Of a stretch of 20,141 bases of DNA, positions 1 through 8,300 are shown piece after piece. The translations under genes and the position numbers were made by a program. The first letter of the stretch is position 1. Each line of letters begins with the position of its first letter. Below the pieces are notes generated by a model. That model saw nothing but the letters and a program-made list of their open reading frames with translations. It searched no databases and had not been told where the DNA came from. This DNA is from a virus. The DNA is taken from positions 1 through 20,141 of IMG/VR virus record IMGVR_UViG_3300046616_000113; one strand, given 5' to 3'.

Positions 1-119
1 CGCTCGACGGAAACTTTCTTGTCGAGCCGCGTGCCGTACTCGCGGAGGTCTTCCTTGAGGTCGACATGGATGGCCTCGAGGCGTCTGGCGACCTCGCCGA
101 GTGTCGGCTCGTCGGCCAC
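1..119 (-). CDS. Coiled-coil lysis-cassette protein, N-terminal part only
   Basis: This is the first 39 codons of a gene that runs off the left edge. It starts with GTG at 119, with GGAG eight bases upstream, and reads VADEPTLGEVARRLEAIHVD followed by LKEDLREYGTRLDKKVSVER. The visible part is charged and heptad-like, so a coiled coil is likely. It lies 15 bases downstream of the holin stop, as the last visible member of the lysis genes. Short proteins opening with a similar TLGE..RRLE....DLKEDLRE pattern follow the holin in many Streptomyces phages and often end in a membrane segment; that comes from family memory and the C-terminus cannot be seen here. A membrane-associated lysis accessory role is inference. 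The reading frame and start are secure and the function is not. Confidence 0.7.
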   Translation of the reverse strand, partial: MADEPTLGEVARRLEAIHVDLKEDLREYGTRLDKKVSVE

Positions 120-134
120 GTGGAGCTCCTACGT

Positions 135-464
135 TCAGACGCCCTGAGTGGTGCGCGGGCGGGCGGTGACGAGGCTGTCCTGCGCCTTGCCCGAGATCCC
201 GGTCGGCTTGAGCAGCCCGAAGTGCGAGAGCACGCCGACGGCGAAGGAGACGAGGGAGAGCACGGCCGCGGTCTGCACGCTGTATCCGGCGTCGTGCGGG
301 CCGGCGAGCTCGACCAGGAAGCCGTTCGCCGTGGACAGCGCGAGCAGGAGTACCGACTTGGCGCCAGCCGAGGTGACGCGGGTGGTCACCAGGCCGACGA
401 GGACGGGCAGGACGACGGATATGACGAGGCCCAGCCAGTAGGCCGAGTTGAGGTTGACGGTCAT
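135..464 (-). CDS. Holin
   Basis: The product has 109 residues and three likely membrane segments at about 9-27, 37-54 and 62-83, followed by a hydrophilic tail (about 86-109) with several basic residues. Size, topology and position directly after the endolysin match an actinophage holin, which forms lesions in the cytoplasmic membrane at a set time so that the endolysin can reach the peptidoglycan. Three membrane passes would correspond to class I holin topology. The ATG at 464 is preceded by GAAGGAA at a good distance, and the gene follows the endolysin stop by 20 bases, so the two are probably translated from one message. No dual start motif typical of lambda S is obvious. Assignment rests on topology and context, not on a catalytic motif. 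Confidence 0.8.
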   Translation of the reverse strand: MTVNLNSAYWLGLVISVVLPVLVGLVTTRVTSAGAKSVLLLALSTANGFLVELAGPHDAGYSVQTAAVLSLVSFAVGVLSHFGLLKPTGISGKAQDSLVTARPRTTQGV

Positions 465-484
465 GGCGTTCCTTCGGGGTTGGG

Positions 485-1381
485 TCAGTCGGTGACGGTG
501 AATCCATGCTTGGCGCCGAGCTTCGACAGGGAGGTCTGGCCGGGGATGCCGTCAGCGGCGCTGCCGGTGTAGCCCAGCCGCCCTTGCCACGCCTTGTAGG
601 CGTTGACGGTCTTCGTGCCGAAGCTGCCGTCGACGTATTGAGAGGAGAGGAGCTTCTCGGCGGCGAGCGCCCGCTCGACCAGCAGCACCTCGGCCTTGTA
701 TGTCGTGTGACCCTGCGCCGCTGTCGGGTCGTGCTTCGCCGCATACACGACGTGCGCGAGGGAGACCTTCGGTTTCACTGGGGCTGGGGGCTTCGGCGGA
801 GTGACCGGCGTGTGCGTGCCGAACGTTGCCAGGTTCGGCATCGGGCCCGGGTCGACGTGCAAGTTGCCGCGGACCTGGTGGTGTCCGTACTGGCCACCCT
901 CGTTCTGCCACATGTCGGCGGAGACGGTGTCACGGACGAAGCCGGTGGGGGCGCCGCCGGGCCAGACGTCGGGGATGCCGAGGCTTCGCAACCAGTCCAT
1001 GATCTGGTCGAGCCCCTTGCACGGGGTGTCGCGGACTGTCGCGTACTTCTTGCCGTTGACGGTCTCGCCCGCGGTGAAGACCGTTTCGATCTGCACGCAG
1101 TGCTTGCCGGTGCGGTTTGTCTTCACCGCACCGTCGTTCTGCAGAGACAGGGAGCGGGAGTCCGCGGGGAAGAACTGCGCGATCTCACCGGTGAACGGGT
1201 CCCAGAGCAGATGGGGCGCGACGCTGGCGCCGCCGCCGGTGAACCAGCCGAGTTCGTTCTTGAACGTCCAGTCGTGTTCGTTGGACGTGATGTGCCAGAC
1301 GGCCCGTGCCGGGCCGCCATTCATCGCGCCGGTGTTGCCGACGGAGTGCCGGGCCGCGCCGGGCATCCACAGGTCAGGCAT
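485..1381 (-). CDS. Endolysin: amidase domain plus peptidoglycan-binding domain
   Basis: The 298-residue product looks like a two-domain lysin. Residues 1-180 resemble an Amidase_2/PGRP-type N-acetylmuramoyl-L-alanine amidase: an early VWHIT segment puts a candidate zinc ligand at His30, APHLLW (His57) follows, then the beta strand CVQIETVF, and the segment GHHQVRGNLHVDPG (about 166-179) supplies candidate late ligands His168 and Asp177. A Pro/Lys-rich linker lies near 191-207. The C-terminal 60 residues contain YVDGSFGTKTVNAYKAWQ, typical of PG_binding_1 repeats. There is no signal peptide, so export would depend on the neighbouring holin. The ATG at 1381 is preceded by AGAAAGGGG. The gene follows a terminator-like hairpin at 1402-1430 and opens ATGCCTGACCTG, nearly the same as the major tail protein gene. 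Bond specificity is inferred from fold-level resemblance. Confidence 0.88.
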   Translation of the reverse strand: MPDLWMPGAARHSVGNTGAMNGGPARAVWHITSNEHDWTFKNELGWFTGGGASVAPHLLWDPFTGEIAQFFPADSRSLSLQNDGAVKTNRTGKHCVQIETVFTAGETVNGKKYATVRDTPCKGLDQIMDWLRSLGIPDVWPGGAPTGFVRDTVSADMWQNEGGQYGHHQVRGNLHVDPGPMPNLATFGTHTPVTPPKPPAPVKPKVSLAHVVYAAKHDPTAAQGHTTYKAEVLLVERALAAEKLLSSQYVDGSFGTKTVNAYKAWQGRLGYTGSAADGIPGQTSLSKLGAKHGFTVTD

Positions 1382-1401
1382 GCGGGCCCCTTTCTGGGCA
1401 T

Positions 1402-1430
1402 GAAGAAAGCCCCGGCCAGCGGCTCGGGGC
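1402..1430 (-). terminator. Terminator-like hairpin upstream of the endolysin
   Basis: On the minus strand a GCCCCG arm (1425-1430) pairs with CGGGGC (1409-1414). An inner GCC/GGC pair, with one bulged base, leaves a three-base loop. The stem is followed by the interrupted T-run TTTCTT and then CATGCCC. The shape is that of an intrinsic terminator, although the U-tract is weak. It lies after the 69-residue protein gene and only about 20 bases before the endolysin start, which leaves no obvious room for a new promoter. It closely resembles the hairpin at 10780-10800. It could reduce or time lysin expression or stabilise processed mRNA; both are inference. Confidence 0.6.
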
Positions 1431-1445
1431 TCGGGGTGAGGTCGG

Positions 1446-1655
1446 TCAGGAGAAGACGGGCTGCGGGTCCAGCAAGGTCGCGGTGAGGATCTCCATCAGC
1501 TGGCTGCAGATACCGCACTGCACGTAGCAGTGCACGCCGTCATTGGAATAGAACGGGTTGACTTCGAAGGTCTCCCCGAAGTTGCGGCACGCCTCGTTGT
1601 TGTCGCGGACGGTGACGTCGTAGTACAGGGCGGGCGCGAAAACGGGCATGCTCAT
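1446..1655 (-). CDS. Small Cys-rich protein, function unknown
   Basis: The 69-residue product starts at an ATG that overlaps the stop of the upstream fibre gene (ATGA, four-base overlap), which argues for translational coupling and for this start over the downstream ATG two codons later. It contains Cys23 and a tight cluster, CYVQCGIC, at 43-50, giving four cysteines that could hold a metal ion or form disulfides. The middle is aromatic and acidic, and the C-terminus (LMEILTATLLDPQPVF) may be a short amphipathic helix. No membrane segment is visible. It sits between the last fibre gene and the endolysin, a place where small tail-tip accessory proteins occur in actinophages. I do not recognise a named family. 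A structural or zinc-binding role is inference; the coding call rests on the overlap and strong codon bias. Confidence 0.75.
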   Translation of the reverse strand: MSMPVFAPALYYDVTVRDNNEACRNFGETFEVNPFYSNDGVHCYVQCGICSQLMEILTATLLDPQPVFS

Positions 1656-2389
1656 ACCCCCATCACCATCCAGCTGATCCCGGTGCTCGTGTTGTTCGTG
1701 CGGGTCAGCCACACCGTGAGGCCGGTTGCGCTGACGCTGGTGACGCCGACGCCGGTGACCTGGGTACCGGGCACGGTCGTCTGCGGCGTGGCGAACGCGG
1801 TGAACGTGGTGCCCATCAGGTTCAGGCCGTTGATGGTGAACGAAGTCGGCGTGTTCGCGACCGGGGTGATGTTGATCGTGCCGTAGGCGATGTTCGACGC
1901 GGTCAGGGTCCCGAGGACGTCGAACGTGCACGGGGAAGAGTTCTCGCCCTGGATGGACGCGTGTGCCGTGCCGTCGAACAGGGACTCCAGGATGAGCAGC
2001 GCCCGATGGTCGCTCGGGTTGACGGCACCCGAGGTGAGGATGAGGTCGCTGTACTGGAAGGCGTCGCTGTCGTAGTAGATACTCGCAGGAACCGCGACCA
2101 GGTCGTTTTCCACAGGCCGGAACTGCAACTGCCCGCTACTCAGGTACCCGCTCATGTTGATCGGGTCCTGCAACCCGCGCGTCCACAGCCCACCCCCGCC
2201 GTTGCCGGCGTCCGGACCCAGTTCTGCCAGCAGGGTCGTACCGTCCTCCGAGTACACGCGGAGGGTGCCGACGGACGCGGCCGTCATGCGTCGCGCGGCC
2301 CGCATCTCCCTCACCTCGCGTTCGAGGGCGGCAAGGCGTCGGGCCAGGCTGGTGGCGTCCGGCGGGAGTTGGTCGAGTTGCCGGGGCAT
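1652..2389 (-). CDS. Minor tail protein / short tail fibre
   Basis: The 245-residue product begins with about 40 residues rich in Leu, Arg and Glu (ARRLAALEREVREMRAARRM), a probable coiled coil that would trimerise the protein. After that comes a Gly/Thr/Ser/Val-rich, beta-structured body with no enzyme motif, ending TGISWMVMGV. Such a short helical stalk plus beta-rich head is usual for phage fibres or tail-tip proteins. The ATG at 2389 follows directly on the stop of the Tal-like gene (TGA-ATG with no gap), with GGAGAG just upstream, so the two genes are probably coupled. Position at the end of the tail genes supports a host-contact or tail-tip accessory role. Whether it binds the receptor or decorates another fibre cannot be told from sequence alone. 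Confidence 0.75.
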   Translation of the reverse strand: MPRQLDQLPPDATSLARRLAALEREVREMRAARRMTAASVGTLRVYSEDGTTLLAELGPDAGNGGGGLWTRGLQDPINMSGYLSSGQLQFRPVENDLVAVPASIYYDSDAFQYSDLILTSGAVNPSDHRALLILESLFDGTAHASIQGENSSPCTFDVLGTLTASNIAYGTINITPVANTPTSFTINGLNLMGTTFTAFATPQTTVPGTQVTGVGVTSVSATGLTVWLTRTNNTSTGISWMVMGV

Positions 2390-3472
2390 TCAGCTCTCCT
2401 CTACGAGGATGGGCCGGACGCGGTCGGCGCCCGGGTCGAGCTCCCACGACCAGCAGCGGGCCACGGCGTCGGCGCCCTGCGGGTGGCGGGGCGAGCGTTC
2501 GACGGCGAGGTGGATGGTGTCGCCGAGCCCCCAGTCCCGGCCGAGCCGGGGCGACCGGGAAGCGACCGCATCGAGCGTCCACACCTGGCCGCCCTGCGCC
2601 ATCAGCGCCAGCGACTGCGCGGCGTGCGCCTCGAGCTGGTCGGGGTCCGTCACGCCGGTCGCGGGCGTGAACCTGTACTCCCAGCGCGGCCATCCCGAGG
2701 CGATGAGCGCGGTCGCTTCGTGTGGGCTGGAGGTGAGCCGGGATGATCCCTCGCCCTCGCCGCGGGCCAGGACGACCGTTGCGCCCTTCCCGTCTTCGTA
2801 GGACTCGGTCAGGGTGTACGTCGCGACGCAGCCCGGGAAGTCGAACGTGACGGTCGTGGCGGTTTGGACACCGATCTTTGGCCGGACACGCAGGGGGAAC
2901 TGGAAACCGCTGTGGGCGCCGTTCCAGACGACGTCGATCGCCCACTCGGGGCCGCCGTCCAAGCCCATGACCTCCTGCAGACAGGACAGGATCGTTTTGT
3001 CGTCGCCGTTCACGGTCAGGTAGTCCATGACCACGCCCGTGTTCGGCGCGTCGATGACGATCGGCGGGCCATTCGTGAGGGCGGGCGTGACGAGGGCGGC
3101 AATGACGGCGGCCTGGTCGGTGCCGATCAGGGTCTGGGTCCCGGGGTACCGGCTATTGAGGTAGCGCTCCAGGGTGGCCGCGCCGAGCTGCACACTCTCA
3201 GCGCTTCCGGCCTCTCTGGTCAGGACCGCGCCGCCCCACACGGGGGTGTCAGTGGCGGTGTCGACGGCGACCAGCAGACTGCTGCCCGGCACGGTCGCCT
3301 CGTCCCAGTTCGTCGCGGCGCCGTTCAGGTTGAGCTCGGCCTGCAGCGTGGTCGAATCGCCGAGCTTCCTCGCCAGCGCCCCGCTGGGCTTGAGGGAGGG
3401 GAGGTCTTCGACGATGCCGCCCGATCCCAGGTCGCAGCCGTACCAGGCGAGTTGGTAGGGCGTCTCTGTCAT
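2390..3472 (-). CDS. Minor tail protein, Tal/baseplate-hub-like
   Basis: The 360-residue product starts at the ATG at 3472 (MTETPYQLAWYGCDLG), which overlaps the upstream fibre stop by one base (TGATG). An open frame extends further upstream but only as an out-of-frame shadow of the fibre gene. The protein has features common in siphoviral hub proteins: a start describing a split beta barrel, a central segment with DDKTILSCLQEVMGLDGG, and a late GRDWGLGDTIHLAVE strand pair of the kind seen in gp27/gpD-like folds. These proteins form the trimeric cap at the tail tip, below Dit, through which the tape measure and DNA exit. No peptidase or lysozyme extension is visible. The assignment to a hub protein is from general resemblance and context; a simple minor tail protein call is the safe minimum. 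Confidence 0.78.
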   Translation of the reverse strand: MTETPYQLAWYGCDLGSGGIVEDLPSLKPSGALARKLGDSTTLQAELNLNGAATNWDEATVPGSSLLVAVDTATDTPVWGGAVLTREAGSAESVQLGAATLERYLNSRYPGTQTLIGTDQAAVIAALVTPALTNGPPIVIDAPNTGVVMDYLTVNGDDKTILSCLQEVMGLDGGPEWAIDVVWNGAHSGFQFPLRVRPKIGVQTATTVTFDFPGCVATYTLTESYEDGKGATVVLARGEGEGSSRLTSSPHEATALIASGWPRWEYRFTPATGVTDPDQLEAHAAQSLALMAQGGQVWTLDAVASRSPRLGRDWGLGDTIHLAVERSPRHPQGADAVARCWSWELDPGADRVRPILVEES

Positions 3473-4503
3473 CAGACGGACTCGTAGGAGCCGGTGATGC
3501 GGACCTGGGAGCCGCTGGTCATGGTCTCCGGCACGCCCTGGCTGTGGAAGGCGAGCCGGCAGTCGCCCGACGAGGGCGGGAAGAATGTGGAAATGCTGGT
3601 CGCGGTCGGCGAGATGACGGTCTGTCCTGCCCACCGGTTCGTGCCGAGCAGCTGGGCGACGCCGATCATGCTGGCGCCGAGGTTGGCGGCCGCGAAGGGC
3701 GGCAGCGTCCAGTTGTAGTTGCCGGACCCGTATGTGGTGGTCGACCCGCAGGTGAGGTTGATATGGAAGATCACCTGGCGGCCGATCTTCTGGTAGCGGC
3801 CAGCCAGCGTCCCGTTCCCGGGATTCGGGTTGGTGGTGGAGCCGGTCCACACCGGCGTGTAAGGCGTCCAAAGGCCCGGCACCTTGTAGTACGTGTCCCA
3901 GGAGGATCCGTTCCAGCGCAGCAGGTCGGTGCCGTTGTCGTAGAACTGGCCGATGTACGGAGTCGAGGGCGCGGTCGCGGTGGGCAGGATGCCGCCCGGC
4001 GCAACCGTCGTCGGCCGCACCGTGGTGGACACCGAGGCGGTGCCGCCGTTGGACACCGACAGCACCGTGATGTTGGCCAGTGGCATGTAGATCTGCGTGC
4101 CCGCCGGGGTCGGCGCGACCGGCGACGCCGACGGGGTGCCCGCCAGGTAGACCACGTCTCCCTTGGCCAGGCCGGACGCGTCGACCGTGTTGTCCCACAC
4201 CCGCAGATAGACCAGGTCGACCCTGTTCAGGGTGGCGTGCGCTGCCGTGTACGTGCCCGGGGACGTGGACGTCGGGAACGCCACCCGGTACACGCCCTGG
4301 CCGCTGTAGGCGACCGCGGCCACGCCCGCCGAGCAGTTGATCGTCGTACCAGCCAGCGTGACCGTGAGGCCCGGGTCGCCGGGACGGACGCCCGAACGGG
4401 AGCCGAGCGCGGTCCCGTCGGTCATGACCGACAGGGCCTCGACGTTGCGGGCCTCCAGGCCCGAGAAGGTGAGGCCGTCGATTGCCCATACGTCTACTGG
4501 CAT
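3472..4503 (-). CDS. Receptor-binding tail fibre-like protein
   Basis: The product has 343 residues. The first 190 or so form a Gly/Thr/Val-rich domain of the type that anchors fibres to the tail tip. A DNGTDLLRWNGSSWDTYYK segment (about residues 189-207) is a motif common in phage fibres, often found at domain borders. The last 130 residues, with GRYQKIGRQVIFHINLT, GSTTTYGSGNYNW and a final VRITGSYESV, resemble beta-sandwich C-terminal heads of Streptomyces phage fibres. The ATG at 4503 is preceded by GAGGAGG, which itself overlaps the Dit stop. The gene is placed between Dit and the Tal-like gene, whereas Tal usually follows Dit directly. It probably determines adsorption to the host surface. 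The receptor is unknown. Confidence 0.8.
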   Translation of the reverse strand: MPVDVWAIDGLTFSGLEARNVEALSVMTDGTALGSRSGVRPGDPGLTVTLAGTTINCSAGVAAVAYSGQGVYRVAFPTSTSPGTYTAAHATLNRVDLVYLRVWDNTVDASGLAKGDVVYLAGTPSASPVAPTPAGTQIYMPLANITVLSVSNGGTASVSTTVRPTTVAPGGILPTATAPSTPYIGQFYDNGTDLLRWNGSSWDTYYKVPGLWTPYTPVWTGSTTNPNPGNGTLAGRYQKIGRQVIFHINLTCGSTTTYGSGNYNWTLPPFAAANLGASMIGVAQLLGTNRWAGQTVISPTATSISTFFPPSSGDCRLAFHSQGVPETMTSGSQVRITGSYESV

Positions 4504-4513
4504 CTCTGCCTCC

Positions 4514-5383
4514 TCACATCCAGGCCGAACGCCACGTGGCGGTCAGCATCGGGAGCGCGCTATAGGTCGAACTCTGGAACTGGTAGTTGACGGCCGAACC
4601 AGCCGGGATGGTCGGCCAGCCGGACGCGACGGTCATGAAACGTCGACGGGACACGCCGCCGTTGAGGACCACGGTGTGCGCGTCCGTGTCGATGACGAGG
4701 ACGTCGCCGCTGGCCAGGTCGAGCGAGTAGGCGAGCTGCCGCACCGATCCATCCGGGTAGAGGGCGGAAACCACGGGCGCGACCACGGGCCCGGCAATCG
4801 TGAGGACCGGGCGGGTGTCCATGGAGCCGGAGTTCGTGGCGTTGATCTGCCCGGACACCGTCGTCGCGGAGAACGCGAGCGGGAACGCAGCCGGGAAGGT
4901 CAAGCCGCCGGTCGTGGTGGGCAGGCCCGTCGTCCCGGACTGCAGGGTGGTGCTGTAGCGGCGCGGGTCGGCGGCCGTCACCATCACGGACCAGGTCGCG
5001 GTGCGGTCGGTGACGTACTCGGCCAAGACCTTCCCGGACCGCCTGACGAGCGCCTGCTTGGGCGTGGCCTCCCACACCGTCAGCGTCGTGTCCGTCAGGG
5101 CCGCCGCCGCGTACAGCTGGTCCAGCGCGCCGTCGAGCGTGGGCCGGTCTGGCGCCTCAAGGGTCCCCTTCAGGGTGATGGGCCGGGATCCGAGGTAGAC
5201 GGGCGAGGCCCAGGAGCCGTGGTCCGCCTCCCGGTCCTGTAGCTCGGCCCGCACCTCCGGGCTGTCCCACCCCTCTATCCCTTGAAGGAACCAGGCCACC
5301 CCCGCCGCGTCGACTGCGCCGAGGCGCAGCGTGCCGAGGGTGGCCTGCCGGCCGTCGATGTCCGTGCCCGGCGTGTAGGCCAC
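4514..5383 (-). CDS. Distal tail protein (Dit)
   Basis: The 289-residue product follows the tape measure, the standard place for Dit in siphoviruses. The N-terminal half carries the Dit-like pattern: an early WFLQGIEGWDSPEVR, a GSRPITLKGTLEAPDR strand pair, an alpha segment with LDGALDQLYAAAAL, and a DRTATWSVMVTAADPRRYS strand that ends the ring-forming domain. Residues from about 160 onward form a second beta-rich, galectin-like domain (PVLTIAGPV, DVLVIDTDAHTVVLNG). Dit hexamers link the tail tube to the tail tip. The start is GTG at 5383 with AAAGGGGG upstream, 12 bases after the tape-measure stop. Confidence is good from length, motifs and order. Confidence 0.88.
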   Translation of the reverse strand: MAYTPGTDIDGRQATLGTLRLGAVDAAGVAWFLQGIEGWDSPEVRAELQDREADHGSWASPVYLGSRPITLKGTLEAPDRPTLDGALDQLYAAAALTDTTLTVWEATPKQALVRRSGKVLAEYVTDRTATWSVMVTAADPRRYSTTLQSGTTGLPTTTGGLTFPAAFPLAFSATTVSGQINATNSGSMDTRPVLTIAGPVVAPVVSALYPDGSVRQLAYSLDLASGDVLVIDTDAHTVVLNGGVSRRRFMTVASGWPTIPAGSAVNYQFQSSTYSALPMLTATWRSAWM

Positions 5384-5395
5384 CCGTGCCCCCTT

Positions 5396-8300
5396 TCAGC
5401 CGACGAACGAGATGACGCGGGCGATGTCGTGCGCCTGCTCGGCCGTCGACTGCTTGGCGGCGTACAGGTTCACCGTGATCTGCCGGGTGACCTCCTGCGC
5501 CATCGCCGCTGCAGACACCTGGCCGCCCGCGTAGCGGCCCGCGGGCGTGAGCCGGTAGCCCATAGCGGACGCTGTCTTGGCGAGCAGCGCCCGGGACCTC
5601 GAGGAGCTGTTCCACGGGATCCACGACTCGGGCACGCCCGCCTCGCCGCCGAGGACCATGGTCGGGCGCGACAGGACCCCGCCGGTCGCCATGGGCTTGC
5701 CGCCCTGCGCGACCCACTGCCGGACGAACGTTGATTTGTTCGGTGCGGGCAACGCCCCGATCTGCGCGGTCATCTTCGGCACCAGGGCCTTGATGGTCGC
5801 GGTGTCCAGCCCAGCGGCGATCAGGTCCGCATAGCCGCGTCCCGGGCCGCCCCGCAGGGTGGACAGCAGGGTCAGGCTGTTCAGCAGGTCGTCGCCGGTG
5901 AGCGTGTTCTGAGCTTTGCCCACAGCGGCGTTGGCGGAGGCGGCCTGCGTCTTGCTGCCTGCCGCCTGGTGGGCCAGCGTTTGCGCGTTGGAGTCGCCCT
6001 GCGCGGCGAGCGCCTGCGCCAGGTCGCCGAACCCCTGCGCCGCCAAGGTCTGCAAGTCCTTGGCGAACTGCTCGCTTTCCTTGGTCGACCCGCTGAGCTG
6101 CTTGGTGAAGTCCGCCAACGTGGCCTTAGCCAAGTCGCCGGTCTTCTCCAACTTGGACACGATCGACTTGAACTGTTTGTCGGACGCCCCGGCGAGGGCG
6201 TTGACGAGGCTGTAACCCTCCTCGCCCATCCCCTCCAGCATCGTCTGTAGTTCCTTGCCGCCTCGCGACCCGATCTTGTTCAGGCTCTTACGCCACTTCT
6301 CCGTCGCTGCCACGCTCTTGCCGAGCTGCGCTTCGTACCCCTTGAGGTTGAAAGAGGTCGGCGCCTTGCTGCCGTTCTTCAACCCGAGGGCCTTGTCGGC
6401 TGCGTTGACGTCCGCCCGCTCCTCGCGGACCTTCTTGTCGGACGCCTTCTTTGCCGTCTGAGCCTTGTCCACGCGGGACTCGGCGGCCCTCAGCTGAGCC
6501 GCGGTGTGGTGGCCCTTACGGACTCGCGAGAGGTTCTTCTCGGCGTCTCTGAGCGCGTCCGCCTTCTTCTTGGCGTCCTTCACCGCAGCGTTGAGGTCGT
6601 CCCACGCCTTCTTCAGCGCCTCGATGCCCTTGTCGTAGCGCGTCTTCGCGTCCGACGGGCCGCCGAGGACGGCCTGCGACGTCGGTGTGTACGAGAAGCC
6701 GCCCAGCAGGCCACCGGAGGCGAATCGCTTGGCGTTGAGCCGGTCGAACATGGCGACGCCGTACTTGCGGACGGCATCAGCCTTGATGACGTACTCGCCG
6801 TTGCTGACGAGGGCGGGGATGCTGTCCGAGGTGCCGGTGCCCGGTCCGACGATGGGACCTCCGAACGGGATGAACTGGACCGCACCACCAGTGGCGTAGC
6901 GACGAATGAGGCCACCGCGCGCGTTCTTGGAGACGCCACCCTCGCCGCTGGTGGGGCGCCCGACCGTGTTGTACACGGCCCGGTGCTCGCGGATTTCGAG
7001 CGTTCGGATGGTGACCGACTTGCCGTGCAGGTCGCGGATCGCGCGGGCGAGTGCGTCCACAGCGGCCTTCGCGCCGCCCGTGGGGACGGTGATGATGACG
7101 TTCTTGCCCTTGGTGTTCTTGATCTTAAATCCGAGGGCTTCGAGCTGCTTGCGGGCCTCGTCCGTGGGTGCCTGCATTGTGATGGTCTTGCCCTTGGTGC
7201 CGGCGACCTTCTTCTTGACCGCCTCAAGGTCGTTGATTGCGCCCTGAGTCTTGGCGTCAACTGTCGTCGACACGTGCCCTGGCAGATTCAGGTAGGCCGC
7301 GGCGAGCTTGTTGACCGCGTCCTTCGAGAAGCCCTTCGCGAGCATGTCCTTCTTCAGCAGGTCGATGTCCCTCGAGAGGACGGCCTGCCCTGCCTCCTGG
7401 CTGTTCTTCTCCTCGGAGACCGCCTGAGCGTGCTCCATGGCAGCCTTCGCCGCATCGAGGAAAGCGCCCTTGACCTTGCGGCCCTTTTCGGTGGCGACGT
7501 CCAGCGAGTGGCCGTTGTCCTTCACCGCACTGTTGAGGTCCGCCAGGCTCTGCCGGAAGCTGATCTCTCCCTCGGCGGAGTCGATGGCCACCCCGTTGAG
7601 GGTCTTCAAGGCGTCCGACAGCTTCTCCGCCGCGGACCGCTGATCCTGCATCTGATCGGCGGTGATCCCGGCTTCCTGGCCCAGCTTGGCCTGCGAGTCC
7701 GCAGACAGCTGCGTCTGCGTGTCGGCCGCGGTCAGGGCTTCCGCATATCCGGGCAGCAGCGTGCGCAGCTTCTCTGTGGAAGTGCCCTGCGCCTCGGCTT
7801 CCTTGGCCATTTTCTGGAAGGCCTGCGCCGCCACGTCCGGGGCGCCGCCCTCGACGAGACCTTGGAGGGCCTGGTCGACTGCCTTGATCTTGTCGCGGGC
7901 CTCTTCGAGGTGGTGATCGTCGGCGCCGATGTGGGTGATGGTGTACAGCGAGTCACCTACGCGGTCCAGGACGCCCGGGTGGGCGACTCGGGCCACCGCA
8001 TCGCCGAATCCGTCCAGGTCCTTGCCGAACGTCTTCGTCAGCTCGCCTGCGGCCTTGCCCGTCTTGGCGAAGTTCAGCAGGCTGTTGGCCATCTTCGTCA
8101 CGTTCGGCGGAGCGTCGTCGAACTGCGACACCAATTTTTCGACGCCCCAGGAGACGGCAGCCAGACCGGCCACGACGACACCGAGGCGCGCCATGCTCAT
8201 CAGCGCGTAACGGGTGCGAGCTGCGGTCACGCCCATCGACACAAGGGCGGCCCTGGTTGCGGCGATCCGTGGCAGCAGGAGCAGCATGCCCGCGCCTGCC

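Noticed and set aside
3473-4489. Upstream extension of the Tal-like frame to 699 codons
   Set aside because: The added part is the out-of-frame shadow of the fibre gene, full of Arg/His/Gly. The true start is the ATG at 3472, coupled by a one-base overlap with the fibre stop.
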